Program-made: the position numbers and the translations under genes
Notes under the pieces: generated by a model
What the model saw: only the letters and a program-made list of their open reading frames with translations
Database searches by the model: none
What the model was told of the DNA's origin: nothing
Assembly: GCA_947646735.1 (NCBI GenBank)
Contig: CANTFK010000980.1
Span: 186,001 to 250,000 of the forward strand
Direction: 5' to 3'
Length of the DNA: 64,000 bases
From: Peronospora farinosa
Lineage: Eukaryota; Oomycota; Peronosporomycetes; Peronosporales; Peronosporaceae
Shown here: one piece after another, positions 51,335 through 62,880 of the stretch
Layout: every line of letters starts with the position of its first letter
Position numbering within the stretch: position 1 is the first letter of the stretch

Positions 51335-52951
51335 ATGAGTCCTCCTCAACGTCGTGGTGGACGCGTGCATGGGGCTGAAGGTTACCACAAAGAAGACACA
51401 TTGGCACTACTTAAATGTGTAAGAAACGTCGTGCCAACAACCACTGAAGAATGGGATCAAGTGCTGGTTTTATACCGCAAGACGCACGCGATCCCAAATA
51501 CTCGGTCACGACGTGACACGAATTCGCTTAAGGTCAAATTCAAGCAATTGGCACGACATTTTCGACCTGGACAGAGTGTGCACCCGGAATTACTGGAAGC
51601 TGGAAGTATTTTAGAGCTGATTGAAGCCAAGATGGCGGGTAGTCAGTGTCTCCAGAGACGTGGAGGTCGTGCACGAGGTGCTGAAGGATTTTCAGCTGCC
51701 GACTCACAGGCAATTCTAACGATTGTACGAGAAGTTTTACCTGTAACGAGGTCAGATTGGGAACAAGTTGCACAGGAATATTGCAAAGTGTATGCAGTGC
51801 CTAATGATAGACTTAGTAGAGATGGAATCTCACTTAAAAGCAAGTTTCGGAACTGGCTAAAGAGTGAGGTCGGGGTCGTGCCACGCGCTGAAGTGAGTGA
51901 AGCGCTGGCGATTCGTATGGAAATAACTGCTAAAATGAGTCAGGGGAAGAACGTGGAATTGATGGAAGATACGAGACAGGAAGTAGTCGGAGTGAGTAGA
52001 AGTGCTGAAGAGGTGGAAGGGAGAGATACGTATACGACCAAAGTAATTGCTCTGGAGGCAGCGGACGGACATGAGGACAGTACTACGAGCTGCGAAAGTA
52101 GAGAGAAGAGATTCGGTGATGAGCCCCGACGTGGTGGAAGGACTGTTGGATCGGAAGGGTATTCTCAAGCGGACAAATGGGCACTAATTTCGTCAGTCAA
52201 GGAGGTTTTGCCATCAGGACCGACCAGCTGGGAGCGGGTGCTACAATTGTACCGTATGAACCACGCTATCCCGAACGATCGTGCGCAAAGGAATCTGACA
52301 GGAATCAAGAGCAAGTTTCGACAATTGGTTAATTGGAAGCATGGTACCGGCATGGAAAAGACGGTACCCGAAGAAACACTCGAAGCCCGTGCCGTACAAC
52401 GAGATATTGATTTTCGTTTGGCTCAGGGAAAGCGTCAACGTTCTGAAAGCGAATCAATCGTTTCTACTTCTCGTGCACCTGAGGAAGTATCTCCAGATAG
52501 ATGCGAGGAGCATACTCTTCATTTGACACACGCCGAGACACGAAAAAGTGACAACGTTGAGCGGCAAGTCATGGTAGCTGATGCGACGGAACGGTCAGTG
52601 AGTGCTCACGTCCCAGTTCCTGAACCTGTGGTGAAACGTCGAAAAGGAAGCATCGGCACCATCGAAATACCAAAGGATTGTACTGACGATTCAGTTAGCT
52701 CCAAAATTGCCAATCGAGAACTCGAACTACTGCGGCAGCGCGAACAACGCGAAGCTGAGCAGGCAACATGGGAAAAAGAGCGGACCATGCGCGAGAAGCA
52801 ACGCATGGATATGGAGGCCTGGACGATTGTGTGTGATCGTTTGCGTTTGCTCTATCGAGAACGAGCATCGGAAAATAACCCGGACATAGTGAACGAGTTT
52901 GACGATGAGATTGCCGTCCTCAAGAAAAAAAGCAGCGGCTTGCAGGTTTGA
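51335..52951 (+). CDS. Protein with three SANT/Myb-like (DUF6818-type) repeats and a coiled coil
   Basis: Single exon, 538 residues. Three repeats of about 95 residues at 6-100, 108-203 and 265-365 share RRGGR-x3-(A/S)EG(Y/F), LP-x4-(D/S/E)W-(E/D)-V, Y-x3-(H/Y)A-(I/V)PN-x-R and SLK-x-KF/IKSKF. The spacing of Trp and the three predicted helices resemble SANT/Myb-like domains. To my knowledge oomycete proteins with this motif are grouped as DUF6818, but I could not check. The C-terminus (about 465-535) is a long charged helix (ELELLRQREQREAEQATWEK). No nuclease or transposase motif. DNA binding is an inference; it could be a host factor or a domesticated transposon protein. Confidence 0.72.
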   Translation: MSPPQRRGGRVHGAEGYHKEDTLALLKCVRNVVPTTTEEWDQVLVLYRKTHAIPNTRSRRDTNSLKVKFKQLARHFRPGQSVHPELLEAGSILELIEAKMAGSQCLQRRGGRARGAEGFSAADSQAILTIVREVLPVTRSDWEQVAQEYCKVYAVPNDRLSRDGISLKSKFRNWLKSEVGVVPRAEVSEALAIRMEITAKMSQGKNVELMEDTRQEVVGVSRSAEEVEGRDTYTTKVIALEAADGHEDSTTSCESREKRFGDEPRRGGRTVGSEGYSQADKWALISSVKEVLPSGPTSWERVLQLYRMNHAIPNDRAQRNLTGIKSKFRQLVNWKHGTGMEKTVPEETLEARAVQRDIDFRLAQGKRQRSESESIVSTSRAPEEVSPDRCEEHTLHLTHAETRKSDNVERQVMVADATERSVSAHVPVPEPVVKRRKGSIGTIEIPKDCTDDSVSSKIANRELELLRQREQREAEQATWEKERTMREKQRMDMEAWTIVCDRLRLLYRERASENNPDIVNEFDDEIAVLKKKSSGLQV

Positions 52952-53213
52952 TGATATAAAGTATTGGGCAGGTCTCCATCCCGCGTTAGCGTTAACAATT
53001 TCGATTCGGACTACTAGAGAAGCCACGCAAAAGTACAAAAGCTGTTGGATGTTGTTCTACATAAACCGAGGCCGATGACAGTACTGCTTCAGTTTTCTTC
53101 TGTCTGTCTTCTTTGCAATATTTGACTGACAACGAAAAGCTTCTGTCTAGCACCCCCTTCATCCAGTCAACTGCAAGCGGTGAAAAAGACAGCTTTTGCC
53201 TCTTCATAAGTCT

Positions 53214-56119
53214 TCAAGGGAATTTTTTACGATTGGGTGTCGCAAGTGTCTTGTCTGGTATTGTATCAATTGCTGCATTGTCTTCGGCAGTGTCATCGTC
53301 CGGACCATTAAAGGAATCAGTGGCAATGCACGAGACGGGGGATGTCGTAAAGTTTCCAGAGTCAATCAAGTTGACAACGTTTCGTTGTGGCTTTCTGGGC
53401 TTCGCAGATACTGGAGACGGTAGATCCATTGTGTAGCCAGCAAGAGCATCCACGTTTCTTGCACCATCCTTATTATCGGTTGAAGACGCTATCCCTTTAT
53501 CTGTAAGAAAGCTCTCATCAGACAATACCAACTCGCAATCTTGGACCAACGACGACGTCGACGAAGGTAGCCATACCGGGGACGAGAGAGTTACAATCGA
53601 GTGGTGAACGAGGTTTTCACGGGAAGGTAAACTACTCGTGGATCTTTTCCGAGCCGATGAAGATGGAGCAGGGTCATCACTTGGCACCATCACTTCGTTA
53701 TAGCTTTCTTTCCTCTTCTTCATGCCACCTCCAATCTGCATAGCCACGCCTTCATTCTTGCGCTGTAGGCGTTCATGAACTTGACGTTGTATTGCTGTAG
53801 CGCCATGTGTGATTCCGACTGTCGAGTTCAATGATCCGGCTCGTTTAAGCTTTGCCCGAGGAGGAGCTGTCCCAGAGCTTTTCATCGTAGGTCCATCACG
53901 GGAGCCTCCTGACTGCGTAAGCGAAGGAACATTGCTCCGAATTTCGTGGTGTGATGGAGATAGTGTGCGAACTGGCAACGACGTTCGCCCATGCGATTCC
54001 GAGGATGAGTCCACGTACATGTGCACCCGATGTTTTGGTCGCACTTTCACGTGCAATACTTCGCCCGCCAAAATGTGAAGTGGAGACAACACCTCAACGT
54101 TATCTGCGGTGCTGATACCTACACAAATTACAACATATTAAGAATCAATTGCGGTAGTCAACATGAGCGTGATGAAGAAGCTTAATCGTACATTCGACAC
54201 TGTGAACGTGGAGCATTCGACGGATGTTATCGTAGAGTGCTTTCTGAGTCCACGACTTGTTCACTACGAAGCGGACTTTTCGGATCATTTTCATGCCCTC
54301 GACAACTAAAGTCACGCACACAGACCCTTCGGTGGCTAGATCAATTGAAAGACGGCGGCGAACACGATCCACCAGCGGTCCTGAAATGACACGATAAACT
54401 GCATTCGAAAAAATGTTGGTTTTCGCTACTTGATCAGCACCATCCTCCAGCTGATTGTTAAAACTTTTGTCTTTTTCATGGTCCCACAGTCGAAAGAGGA
54501 TGTTGTGCTGCGCGATTCCTCCTCATCGCTGCCATCCAACAAAGAATCTTGTTTTACTTCGTCAGATTTGCCGAATTCATCTTGTGCAGCTTGAATGCCG
54601 TGGTTTGACACGTCGTATGCAAACGTCACTCCGCACACGATTAATGGTCCAAAGATGACGCCCTTTAATACACGAAAGCAACGATGTTAGTGCTCTATAC
54701 AGTGTCGTGTTGGTACAAACAGATTGAAAAACATAGATACTGTCTGAGCTCACCTCAAAGCCAAACACATATACGCCGAACACCACACTCAATGCGGAGA
54801 CGTAAGAATTGAGTGCCACGATGCTCTTTTCATACAGCATTTCATCCAATACAGTAAAAGCCACATACTGCACCGCAAAGAGAGCAAGCGCTCTCACGAT
54901 TGAAGTCGTGAGCCCGATCGAGATGACCCACGGCACACAGACTAAATACGGGGGAATGATTGGCACGATCGAAATAAAAAAGGTGACTGTCGTGGCGAGG
55001 TACATGAAGTCAGCATCCTATTCACGACACAAAAACGAAAAGTAGTGTACATTTAGTACGCGGAACGATAATCGAGCAAGTTGCACGGGAATATACGCAC
55101 GACTATCGTGAAAGAAACCATCGTCACAATTGCGTGGATACTCGCCATCTTCAGCGGCAGAAAGAAAACGCCCTCAATCACTTTCCGCAGAGATCGAACA
55201 ACTTCCGGCCGTTTGTTGACTTGTATCGGGAGTAAATCTTGAACAAACCTTTCGATAGGATCCCAATTCGTACACAGCAGATAAAATAGCGACGAAACGA
55301 AGAAAAAGGATCGGATGCCGAGACTTACAAACGCAATCACCAGTGTGAACACGAGAAACACCAATTGTGCCACCGACCCCACGGCAATGCTGCTAACCTC
55401 TAATCCTTTCGACGTCCAGTCGGTGAGCTGTACCGACGTCAAATTCACAGAGTCCAAATTTGAGTAAGCAAATGACACTGCTTGTACAAACGTCATATTG
55501 TCGGGAAGACTTAGTCTGGAGAAGAGCGATACTTGGGAAGTAGAATTCCCGTCACTGGACTTTGCATCCACGTAGTACGTCTTTACCAAGCTTTTAAGAG
55601 GTGGCCACCACATTGTGTCGTTGTAGTTGTTCTCGACGCCACTAATAGCTTGCGAGATCATTGCGCGGCTATTCTGAACCTGTTCACTCCACACCTGTCG
55701 TGTGCGTTCATCATTGATAAAATTGTCCTGCACCCATTCCGACAAATCAGTAGCTGCACGACTTCCTTCCAGATAACTCTCAGTGCCGAGAAATAAAATG
55801 ACAAATGCCCCCTGTCCAAACAAAAGTGCATAAATTGTACATATACGCTGCGTAAGACCATTGCCAAAAAAAGACAACAATCAATCAAGATTCGTACCGT
55901 GATGAAAAAACCAAGGATAAGTAATGCTGACACGAGCACCTCGTCCGAGAAAAAGTATCGGTAGTAAAATATACGTCGATCCAAAATCTTAATGAGACTC
56001 AGTGCCACGATCCAAAAGCCAATGATAATGTTCAAAAAGGACACCCACGAATACATTCGCATCCAGATAGAAATCGCACCAATGAGTGAGAATAGAAAAA
56101 TGCCGTAGTTTAAAAACAT
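53214..56119 (-). CDS. AI-2E/TMEM245-type permease with long C-terminal extension
   Basis: Exons 55,898-56,119, 55,101-55,811 and 54,754-55,017 join cleanly. The next exon starts at 54,662. Its junction near 54,470-54,560 is unclear, either a GTAAAA donor at about 54,566 or a frameshift. Further coding runs to 54,192 and from 54,118 to 53,214. The membrane part has several hydrophobic segments and the family end pattern IVPIIPPYLVCVPWVISIG .. FGVYVFGFEGVIFGPLIVCG. Prokaryotic relatives (AI-2E family) export small molecules or sodium. Downstream, GSVCVTLVVEGMKMIRKVRF up to LHILAGEVLHVKVRP looks like one beta-grasp (ubiquitin-like) unit, then a 280-residue disordered Ser-rich tail. The start is uncertain; an upstream exon is possible. 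Confidence 0.72.
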
Positions 56120-58071
56120 CTCATTGGCAGTACGACGTGATCCATTATGTGGATGGCTAATGATAATCTCAGCCGACTTGCAAAATACACATGTTAAAAA
56201 TCCCTAGAGATATACAAATGTAGCCATTAGTTACAAAAACACATTGTTAAGTAAATTTTGGATAACAAGCCTATCAATGTGGTGTAAAGTTACTTCATAC
56301 ATAACGATTGATGTCGGCGTCATCACTGAGGTACTGAAGTACTGAGATAACATTATTTTTTGCTTGTCGTAGAGCTTGACTGCACATAATTGCCCATACA
56401 ATTAGACGCAAATAATTTTCAAATAATAAAAAATTAAAGTAAATGAGAACAAGGATTAATGCTGTTGAAATGTTGCCAATTAGCTGAAAATATGGCAGAA
56501 TGGAGGTCGAAGAAACGTCAATATGATATGGTAATATACATACGGGAGCATGTAAGAAGTGACAGAGAGAGTTTGCAACGTACTTGGGCGAGAATCATCT
56601 CGACAAACTCGGCCATGATGGCGATGATTTTCTCTCTATAGCAATAATTTTAATCTTTTGTGAAGTGTCAATAGTCATATTCGATTCGACAGGTGTTTCT
56701 AAATTTGAGATGACTCAGATTTGACTGGATTGTAATAAGTTAATTCAAATTGCATGTTTCGAGTACTTATAGTGTTTGCGTCTCTTGGAGTCATTCGTAC
56801 TAGGTACGAACTCGTCTTGCAGATTGTCCATCCATCATGTCGTCGTAAGATGGTCGCTTTCATGACAAAGCAGGGCAACGGCGTTCGACTTTGTAATCAT
56901 GTCGTTGGCTTGGGTCTGTGACTTACAGTAGGAAAGACACAAGACATGTTGCTGAAAGGTGCCAAGTTCTTGTCGTCGTATTGCAATCGTAGAAAAAAGT
57001 GATGTCCTAGAGACACTGCTCAAGCTCACAAGAGGAACAAGTTGATGATACTGTGGGCGAAGCTGCATAATGGACAGGAGAGGGCACTACTCCGTCTTCA
57101 CTTGATCGTACAATCTTAATCTAGCCGTCTTTGTTTAGACTGTAAAACAATGTAACATTTTTTCGGGGGTGAACCGTGGTCGGGCAGAGCAGCAGCTGCA
57201 AAGTGGCAGTACCACCACCGAAAGATGTTGTTAGACACGGGACAGACTTATCTGTTGTACAATGCAAGACTCTGTAAACAAGCTGAATGCACGCTAGAAA
57301 TCCATCTACCATTTGCTACATCTAGTCCTCCGCCTTGTAGTAAGAGCTGCTGTGACCTACACCTTATGCTTGACTTCCTGCAACAAATGCTGTATCCCTT
57401 CAATAAGCTGTTCCATCATGGCTACATAAGATTCTCATTAAGTACGATTGTTGTTGCCACGTATCATGTACTGATTGGGTGTTTCGTGTTTCGTGTTTTT
57501 GTAACGATCGGATGTTACCAATTTTATTGTGCAAGCAACTTTGGTCTTTTTAACAACATTGTCCGCAACAAATTGTACTACAATGTAATATAATGACATA
57601 CAGTCTAGCTTATTGTGAAAAAGTCAACATAGTAAACTTGTACAAGATCCATAAAATTAGTAGTCATTGTAATCGATCAGTCAAGTCACTCGCCGCTATT
57701 TGACCAATCAGTTCACGACCAGACGACGAGGTGTCCACGGTTGTATGTTGCTTACATATTCTTATACCCTATTCACTCATCCTCTCCCGCCTCTTTTTCC
57801 GCGCTCGACCGACCTGTCATAATACATGATCTGGTAGAAAGACGTTTGACGTGTACTAGTCATTAGTATAAAAACCACCTGCGTCGTTTAATACCCTACA
57901 GTCAGTTCCTTTACCGCATTCTGATTGGCCATTGATACACAGGACAGTGATGTAGCTTGGCTCGCAGCCGTCCACGTTTATTATTCCCCATCAATCTTGA
58001 ATTCCCCTCGAGCTTAACAGGCGCCACTACTTTTGAATCCTCACTAAGAGATAAGAAGAAATACATTGACA
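56120..58071. other. Intergenic, no supported gene
   Basis: About 1.9 kb, AT-rich in the first half. The longest open frame (57,225-57,593, 122 codons) has a Cys-rich, hydrophobic composition without a recognisable fold, and I do not call it. A pyrimidine-rich stretch near 57,780-57,810 may belong to the promoter of the next gene. Confidence 0.5.
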
Positions 58072-59607
58072 ATGCGTATCTCACGAGTGGTTCGTGTGAC
58101 TGTGGCTGCAGCCGCAATCTTTGCTTTCTCGCTGCCGTCATCAACCGAGGCGAATACGCTTGATATCAATACTGAACGCAACGTGGCAACGTTTGGTGCG
58201 TCTATGATTGATTCGAATCATGAGACGCGTATGCTCGGTACATCCCCGAAAGACGAAGACGATGAAGATGTCGAAGTTCCGGCACCTAAGAAGAAGAAGC
58301 TCACAGACAGTGATTATTCGACAGAAGATTCGAAAAAGAAGACGACCAAGGAGAAGGATACCAAGGCGAAGGATGTTAAGGAGAAGGATACCAAGGCAAA
58401 GGATACTAAGGCAAAGGATACCAAGACAAAGTATACCAAGACAAAGTATACCAAGGAGAAGGATACCAAGGCGAAGAAGGAAAAAGCGGCTAGAGAAGCC
58501 AAGGAGGAGGAAGATGACGAAAAGCTGATTGAAGCTGTCTTAAAGGATGCAGAGAAGGAGGCAGAGCAGGAAGAGGCACAGACGGAAGCATTAAAGAAGA
58601 AAAAGAAAGTGACAGATGACACTCCTGCTTCGGATAAGAAGAAGAAGAGTGTTGAAGAAAAGTCTCAAAAGTCTGAGGAGAAGTCTACGAAGAAGGAAAC
58701 GAAAGAAGAAAAAAAGGGCAATGACGATGACGACAACAACGTGAAACAGAAAGACAACGACAACACTGTCAATGATAAGAAGATTAAGGGAAACAAGAGA
58801 GAAGGTGTGATTGATGAATCGTCGGAAGGTAACTCTGAAATTGACAAGATTGATCTGCGGAATAATGATGGCTGGGTCAGTGTTTACGACGACCCTCCAC
58901 TGCTTGTCATCAAGGCTTCACTGTACGCTTTCATCTCGTATAACGACACGGAGGTGTGTGACACTTTTAACATGACCATGAACGCCGTGGAGCAAAAGGC
59001 GGAGGAAGAGGGACGTTTTTCGTACCACGTTGTGGCTTACATTAACTGTACGAAGAATAACCAAGACGAGACCCAGGGCCGCTTCATTTTGAACTTTATT
59101 CCGGAGGGAAAGAGGTTGCTTTTGACCGAGTGTGGTCACCGTGAGGAGGGTGAGATTGTCAACTGGCTTCGCATTGACGATGAGGTGCCCGAGTGCATGA
59201 CCCCTAAGGAGCGAAAGGAGTTCCTTTCTCAGCCTATGAAACACATTCACGTTAGCAACGGAACTAATTCGGATGTGGAGGCTGTGCAGACTGATTTCTT
59301 GACTCGACTTGAGGATTTCGACCCGGAAGAGGTTGCCATATTTGGCGCTGCGACGGTGGCGTTCATGGCGGTATTTGTCGTGCTAATTGTGTTCATCATT
59401 CGCAAACGCAAGGCTCAAAAGGACCTGGAGCGTACTATTGCTGGTGCCAAGGCCGAGCATGCTGTCGAGGACGATGATTTGCAGATTGAGGCAGAGGAGA
59501 AGGCCACCAGGGAGCGCAAGGGTCTAATGGACAGCGCCAAGGCAAAGACTGACGATCCTGACATGGAGGAGGGATCATTTGTGAACTCTCCCGCCGTGCG
59601 CGTGTAG
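58072..59607 (+). CDS. Secreted Lys/Glu-rich single-pass membrane protein with RMLG motif
   Basis: 511 residues from the ATG at 58,072. Residues 1-27 are a signal peptide (basic start, AAAAIFAFSL, cleavage near STEA). At 53-56 lies RMLG, followed by DEDDEDVE, the position and surroundings of an RXLR-dEER motif of oomycete effectors but with Gly in place of the last Arg. Residues 80-260 are almost only Lys, Glu, Asp and Thr, including eight five-residue units of the KDTKA type (58,354-58,473). An ordered segment (about 275-400) has NGT/NCT glycosylation sites and conserved-looking Cys. One membrane segment at about 420-443 (VAFMAVFVVLIVFII) and a charged cytosolic tail follow. Function unknown; a surface protein is as likely as an effector. 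Confidence 0.75.
   Translation: MRISRVVRVTVAAAAIFAFSLPSSTEANTLDINTERNVATFGASMIDSNHETRMLGTSPKDEDDEDVEVPAPKKKKLTDSDYSTEDSKKKTTKEKDTKAKDVKEKDTKAKDTKAKDTKTKYTKTKYTKEKDTKAKKEKAAREAKEEEDDEKLIEAVLKDAEKEAEQEEAQTEALKKKKKVTDDTPASDKKKKSVEEKSQKSEEKSTKKETKEEKKGNDDDDNNVKQKDNDNTVNDKKIKGNKREGVIDESSEGNSEIDKIDLRNNDGWVSVYDDPPLLVIKASLYAFISYNDTEVCDTFNMTMNAVEQKAEEEGRFSYHVVAYINCTKNNQDETQGRFILNFIPEGKRLLLTECGHREEGEIVNWLRIDDEVPECMTPKERKEFLSQPMKHIHVSNGTNSDVEAVQTDFLTRLEDFDPEEVAIFGAATVAFMAVFVVLIVFIIRKRKAQKDLERTIAGAKAEHAVEDDDLQIEAEEKATRERKGLMDSAKAKTDDPDMEEGSFVNSPAVRV
58354..58473. repeat. 15-bp tandem repeat, eight units, coding
   Basis: Units of AAGGATACCAAGGCG and variants encode KDTKA, KDVKE, KDTKT, KYTKT and KYTKE pentapeptides in the membrane protein. 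The two middle KYTKT/KYTKE units derive from one G-to-T change copied once. Confidence 0.9.
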
Positions 59608-60745
59608 ACCTAGCTGCGCTTCGACTAAGTGGTTAACTTCTTGAGACGTGCAAAATTGATTAGATTTGAACTGGAGACAGAAATTGTGGAGGTCCTTGCC
59701 GGCTTCTGTCTGCGAGACGTCTGCGATTGCCCACTGGCACTGCGGTGCACGTGGTTCCAATGGGTTCTAATGCATTTTTTGTTGAAATATATCCGCGCAG
59801 TTTAATCCTGTTTGTTCAATGAGTTTTAGCCAGCGATGGTGCTGCTGTAGAAGTCAACAGTGTCAGCTTAAGCTACAACACTAGTCATACACCTACTTCA
59901 CTGTGGCCTTTAAGCTTTTAAGTAACCAACCTGTGTGAATGTCATCCAAAGACAACGCGCGTGCACTCGGTAAACATGCTCACAGAGGTGCAATTTTATC
60001 GATTCGAATGTTCACCAGTGTGTGGTGGTGTCTGGTGCCCAGCAAGAGGTCGTGAAACTTGCGACGGAGATAGTGCTACCATAAGTATAGCGTGGCTGTA
60101 TGTGTCATGTCATGCACTACGCTCACGATGCGCCCTTCACCACAGAGATACCACCTATAGTGTGTCGCCAACGGTCCAGCCCTGCAAATACCACAACGGA
60201 GAAAGACAAAGACTCGCGCATTATTGTGGCCGATTTGTCACGCTGAATACCATCTTCACTTGTCACAAATCGCTTGGCATCGCTAAGTATCCGATGGGCG
60301 CAAAACCGACTACCAGATTCTATCTCTTGAAAGCAGTACGACAATAACGAATGGTTATCCATGCATTTCACGAGACCCACCGCAGGATAGTTCATTGCTT
60401 ATGCCTTAAAAAGTGTAAAACGTTCGAACAAACGTCGCATTTTACACTCTTTTTGCTACTTAATTCGTAGTGTTTGGACTAATATTACGGCGCATTGAAG
60501 AGCATTGTTAGGCAGTGTATAGAAAGGGCTTGCAGGCAATTGCATTGTCGCAGCAAAAAGTGTCCGACCGTACACCTCAACAAAAATGCGTTGACAAAGC
60601 AATTAACTTGGCTCCTGGTTTTGCAAGCGTCGTTTTAAGATCACGATTACATGATTTGGATTGGTTTATATTGAATTGATACCTCCTGCTTTTCAACCAA
60701 TACGAATTAAGGTGTTGACCACATAAAGCTAAAAGTGCTCTTAAC
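59608..60745. other. Intergenic, no supported gene
   Basis: About 1.1 kb. Two overlapping open frames (59,961-60,347 plus, 60,395-60,123 minus) are neither alike to known proteins nor flanked by splice signals that extend them. A short imperfect inverted repeat at 60,408-60,456 is weak. Confidence 0.45.
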
Positions 60746-62504
60746 ATGAAAGCCAAGGCCACGACTGGCGACGTGTCTGCGCTCTTGCTGTACGTATAGT
60801 ACATTAACGTCTAGCTATTATATCAATCAATATATAGGAGTATTTATTGTCATTGTTATGTATCTACTCACTACTGAAATGCATTTGTCAAAATGATAGG
60901 GAAAAGAATCAGGAAAAAACATTCCGTAAGAGTCGCGTCACGGGGACACGCACAATTGAAGTGGCGCTCGCAGAGATTCAGATTATCAAGCACAATGTAT
61001 ACGTTCAGCGTAAAGAAAGGTCGCTGCCAGAGGTATTTGCATGACGTCTGGGAATTGCCAGTTGATAGTACTGTCTCTGGCTTCATTCGAGTTTACTGAC
61101 AGGCTGCAATTTTGTCCATGGAATGGGAAATATCGTGTCAATTGGACGATTTTTTTGCTAGGACGAGATTTCTATTTGCTCTTGTAAGCCACCAAGGAAC
61201 GAGCATGAGATGGGATGTCTTGATGACTGTTTGAATCGAGCGGTGGGGTGCTGAGGAGCTTGTTTTTTTGAAGCAGAAAAATGTGTTGAAAGCGATTTGG
61301 GCTGACGCATTCAGTGTGCATGTGGTTGCAGGCTTTGGTGGAATGCATAGCAGGGTATTGCAAGAGTGGCGACCAATGTGATAATATGAGGATACAGCGT
61401 GGTGTCATGCCTTCTACTCAGCTTATCAACTGCGGGAACAAAGGTCTTGGAATGAAGTTGCTGGAAGACATCAAAGCAGGCTCGTTCGTAAGCGAGTATA
61501 TGGGTGAGATCGTGACAGAGCAAGAGTACCACATGCGACGAGTGGTAGGTTCTTATATGATGTTTCGGATTGTGGTGTTTAAAGTAATTTTTATGTTGCC
61601 AATGCTTCGATAGCTTTACCATAATGAGAAACACCGCTACATGATGGTGTTAAGCGGCGGTGAAGTCATTGATGCTACGCGCATGGGCGGGTGGGCACGC
61701 TTCATTAACCACAGCTGTGACCCAAACTGCAGAGTAGAGAAATGGGACGTTAATGGTGAAGAAAGATGCGCTATTTTCGCTCTACGTGATATCGTTGCTG
61801 GCGAGGAGCTGACGTTCGATTATAAATTCGAGTCTTTTAGCAAAGCCGTACGTTTCCCAGCATTCAATACGTGTTTCGATTGCTAACAAACTATTGTTGG
61901 TATGTACAGGAAATAACAGAGTGTCTTTGTGGAGCACCGACTTGCCGGAAGGTGATTGGAATGAACAATCGAGTAGCAAAGGTGAACAAGACGTTCAACA
62001 ACAAAAAGATGCAGGGTACGGCGTCGCCTATTGTAGGCTCGAAATCGCTTGACCCCGTTATTGGATCGAAATCAAGATCAGCTCAAGGAGTAAAGGTTTG
62101 TCATGTGTTATCATGTGAGTGTCCATTGAAGTGTTTTCATGAATGCTTCATCTTCATTTTTGTTCCAGAAAGCAGAAGCTCTGATGCAACGAATGGCGCG
62201 GCAGCGTCTGTTGAGCAGCAGTGACATCCGCGTACTGCGTCGGTCGCACGTAATGCTCGAACGCAACTTGACGCAGCACATGGAAAACGATTTTGATCAT
62301 TTGGCACTATTGCCATACTTTATCACCAAGCATTCGTCCATGATGAAGCACGCACCGGAATTGAAACATGTGCCCGATTTTTTTAGCTGGAGAGATTTGC
62401 CTCATTTTCCAAAAAAGGCTCGTCTTCTACCTCGAAAGGCCAAAGTTGCTCGACTGTGTAAAATCGCCGAGACATTGCAAGCTCGTCAGAAACAGCAGCA
62501 ATAA
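60746..62504 (+). CDS. SET-domain histone lysine methyltransferase (SET2/ASH1/NSD class)
   Basis: Seven exons: 60,746-60,789; 60,900-61,032; 61,162-61,242; 61,332-61,544; 61,614-61,847; 61,910-62,095; 62,169-62,504, total 408 residues. After a short N-terminus and IIKHNVYVQRKERSLPED comes an AWS domain (ICSCKPP .. GCLDDCLNR .. VECIAGYCKSGDQCDN). The SET domain follows with GLGMKLLEDIKAGSFVSEY, FINHSCDPNC (NHS at 189-191) and GEELTFDYKFES, then a post-SET (ECLCGAPTCRKVIG). AWS-SET-post-SET in this order marks the H3K36 methyltransferase group. The C-terminal 150 residues are basic and helical with no known domain. It is much shorter than SETD2 and close in size to plant ASHR3/ASHH proteins. 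Same strand as the GGNBP2 homologue downstream. Confidence 0.92.
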
Positions 62505-62880
62505 AGTATTTTCGCGCAAGAAATATTTTACTGCTGGCTGCCCTATTATAAAGTCTGTAGCCATGTTGATCGAAATATATTGCTGCCAAGTCATATGGTT
62601 TCAGTTGTGACTTTTCTATTGGTTAATAACAATCAGGGGCAGGGTTCATACAGAGCGAGCCGTCATATTCGCCGTCGGCAGAGCGAGCACCGAAAAAGAC
62701 CTTGAGTAAGTGTGTTGTCACGCGATCTGAAGGCCTCATAGCTAGCTAGAATGTATCCGAATAGCTGCATATACGTCTTATCTATCCATCTCAAGTGTTT
62801 GAATTTGTTTTACTGCAAGATTAACTTTGAATTGTGATAATTTGTCACGTGATCTTCAGATTAATAAAGTGTCCAAGTTG
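62505..62880. other. Intergenic, may contain an upstream exon of the next gene
   Basis: About 375 bp. A CTTCAG acceptor at 62,859 in front of the open frame could mean that the next gene has an upstream exon or 5'UTR intron here. I could not fix one. Confidence 0.4.

Noticed and set aside
52992..53207. 71-codon minus-strand frame after the permease stop
   Set aside because: The permease frame ends at 53,214 and I find no splice signals that connect the two.
57225..57593. 122-codon plus-strand frame
   Set aside because: No recognisable motif, odd Cys-rich and aromatic composition in an AT-rich gap; likely chance.
59961..60395. Overlapping 128-codon plus and 90-codon minus frames
   Set aside because: Neither resembles a protein family and both are short; chance frames in a non-coding gap.
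60408..60456. Inverted repeat around AGTGTAAAA
   Set aside because: The paired part is only about 10 bp with a bulge, well within chance for AT-rich DNA.
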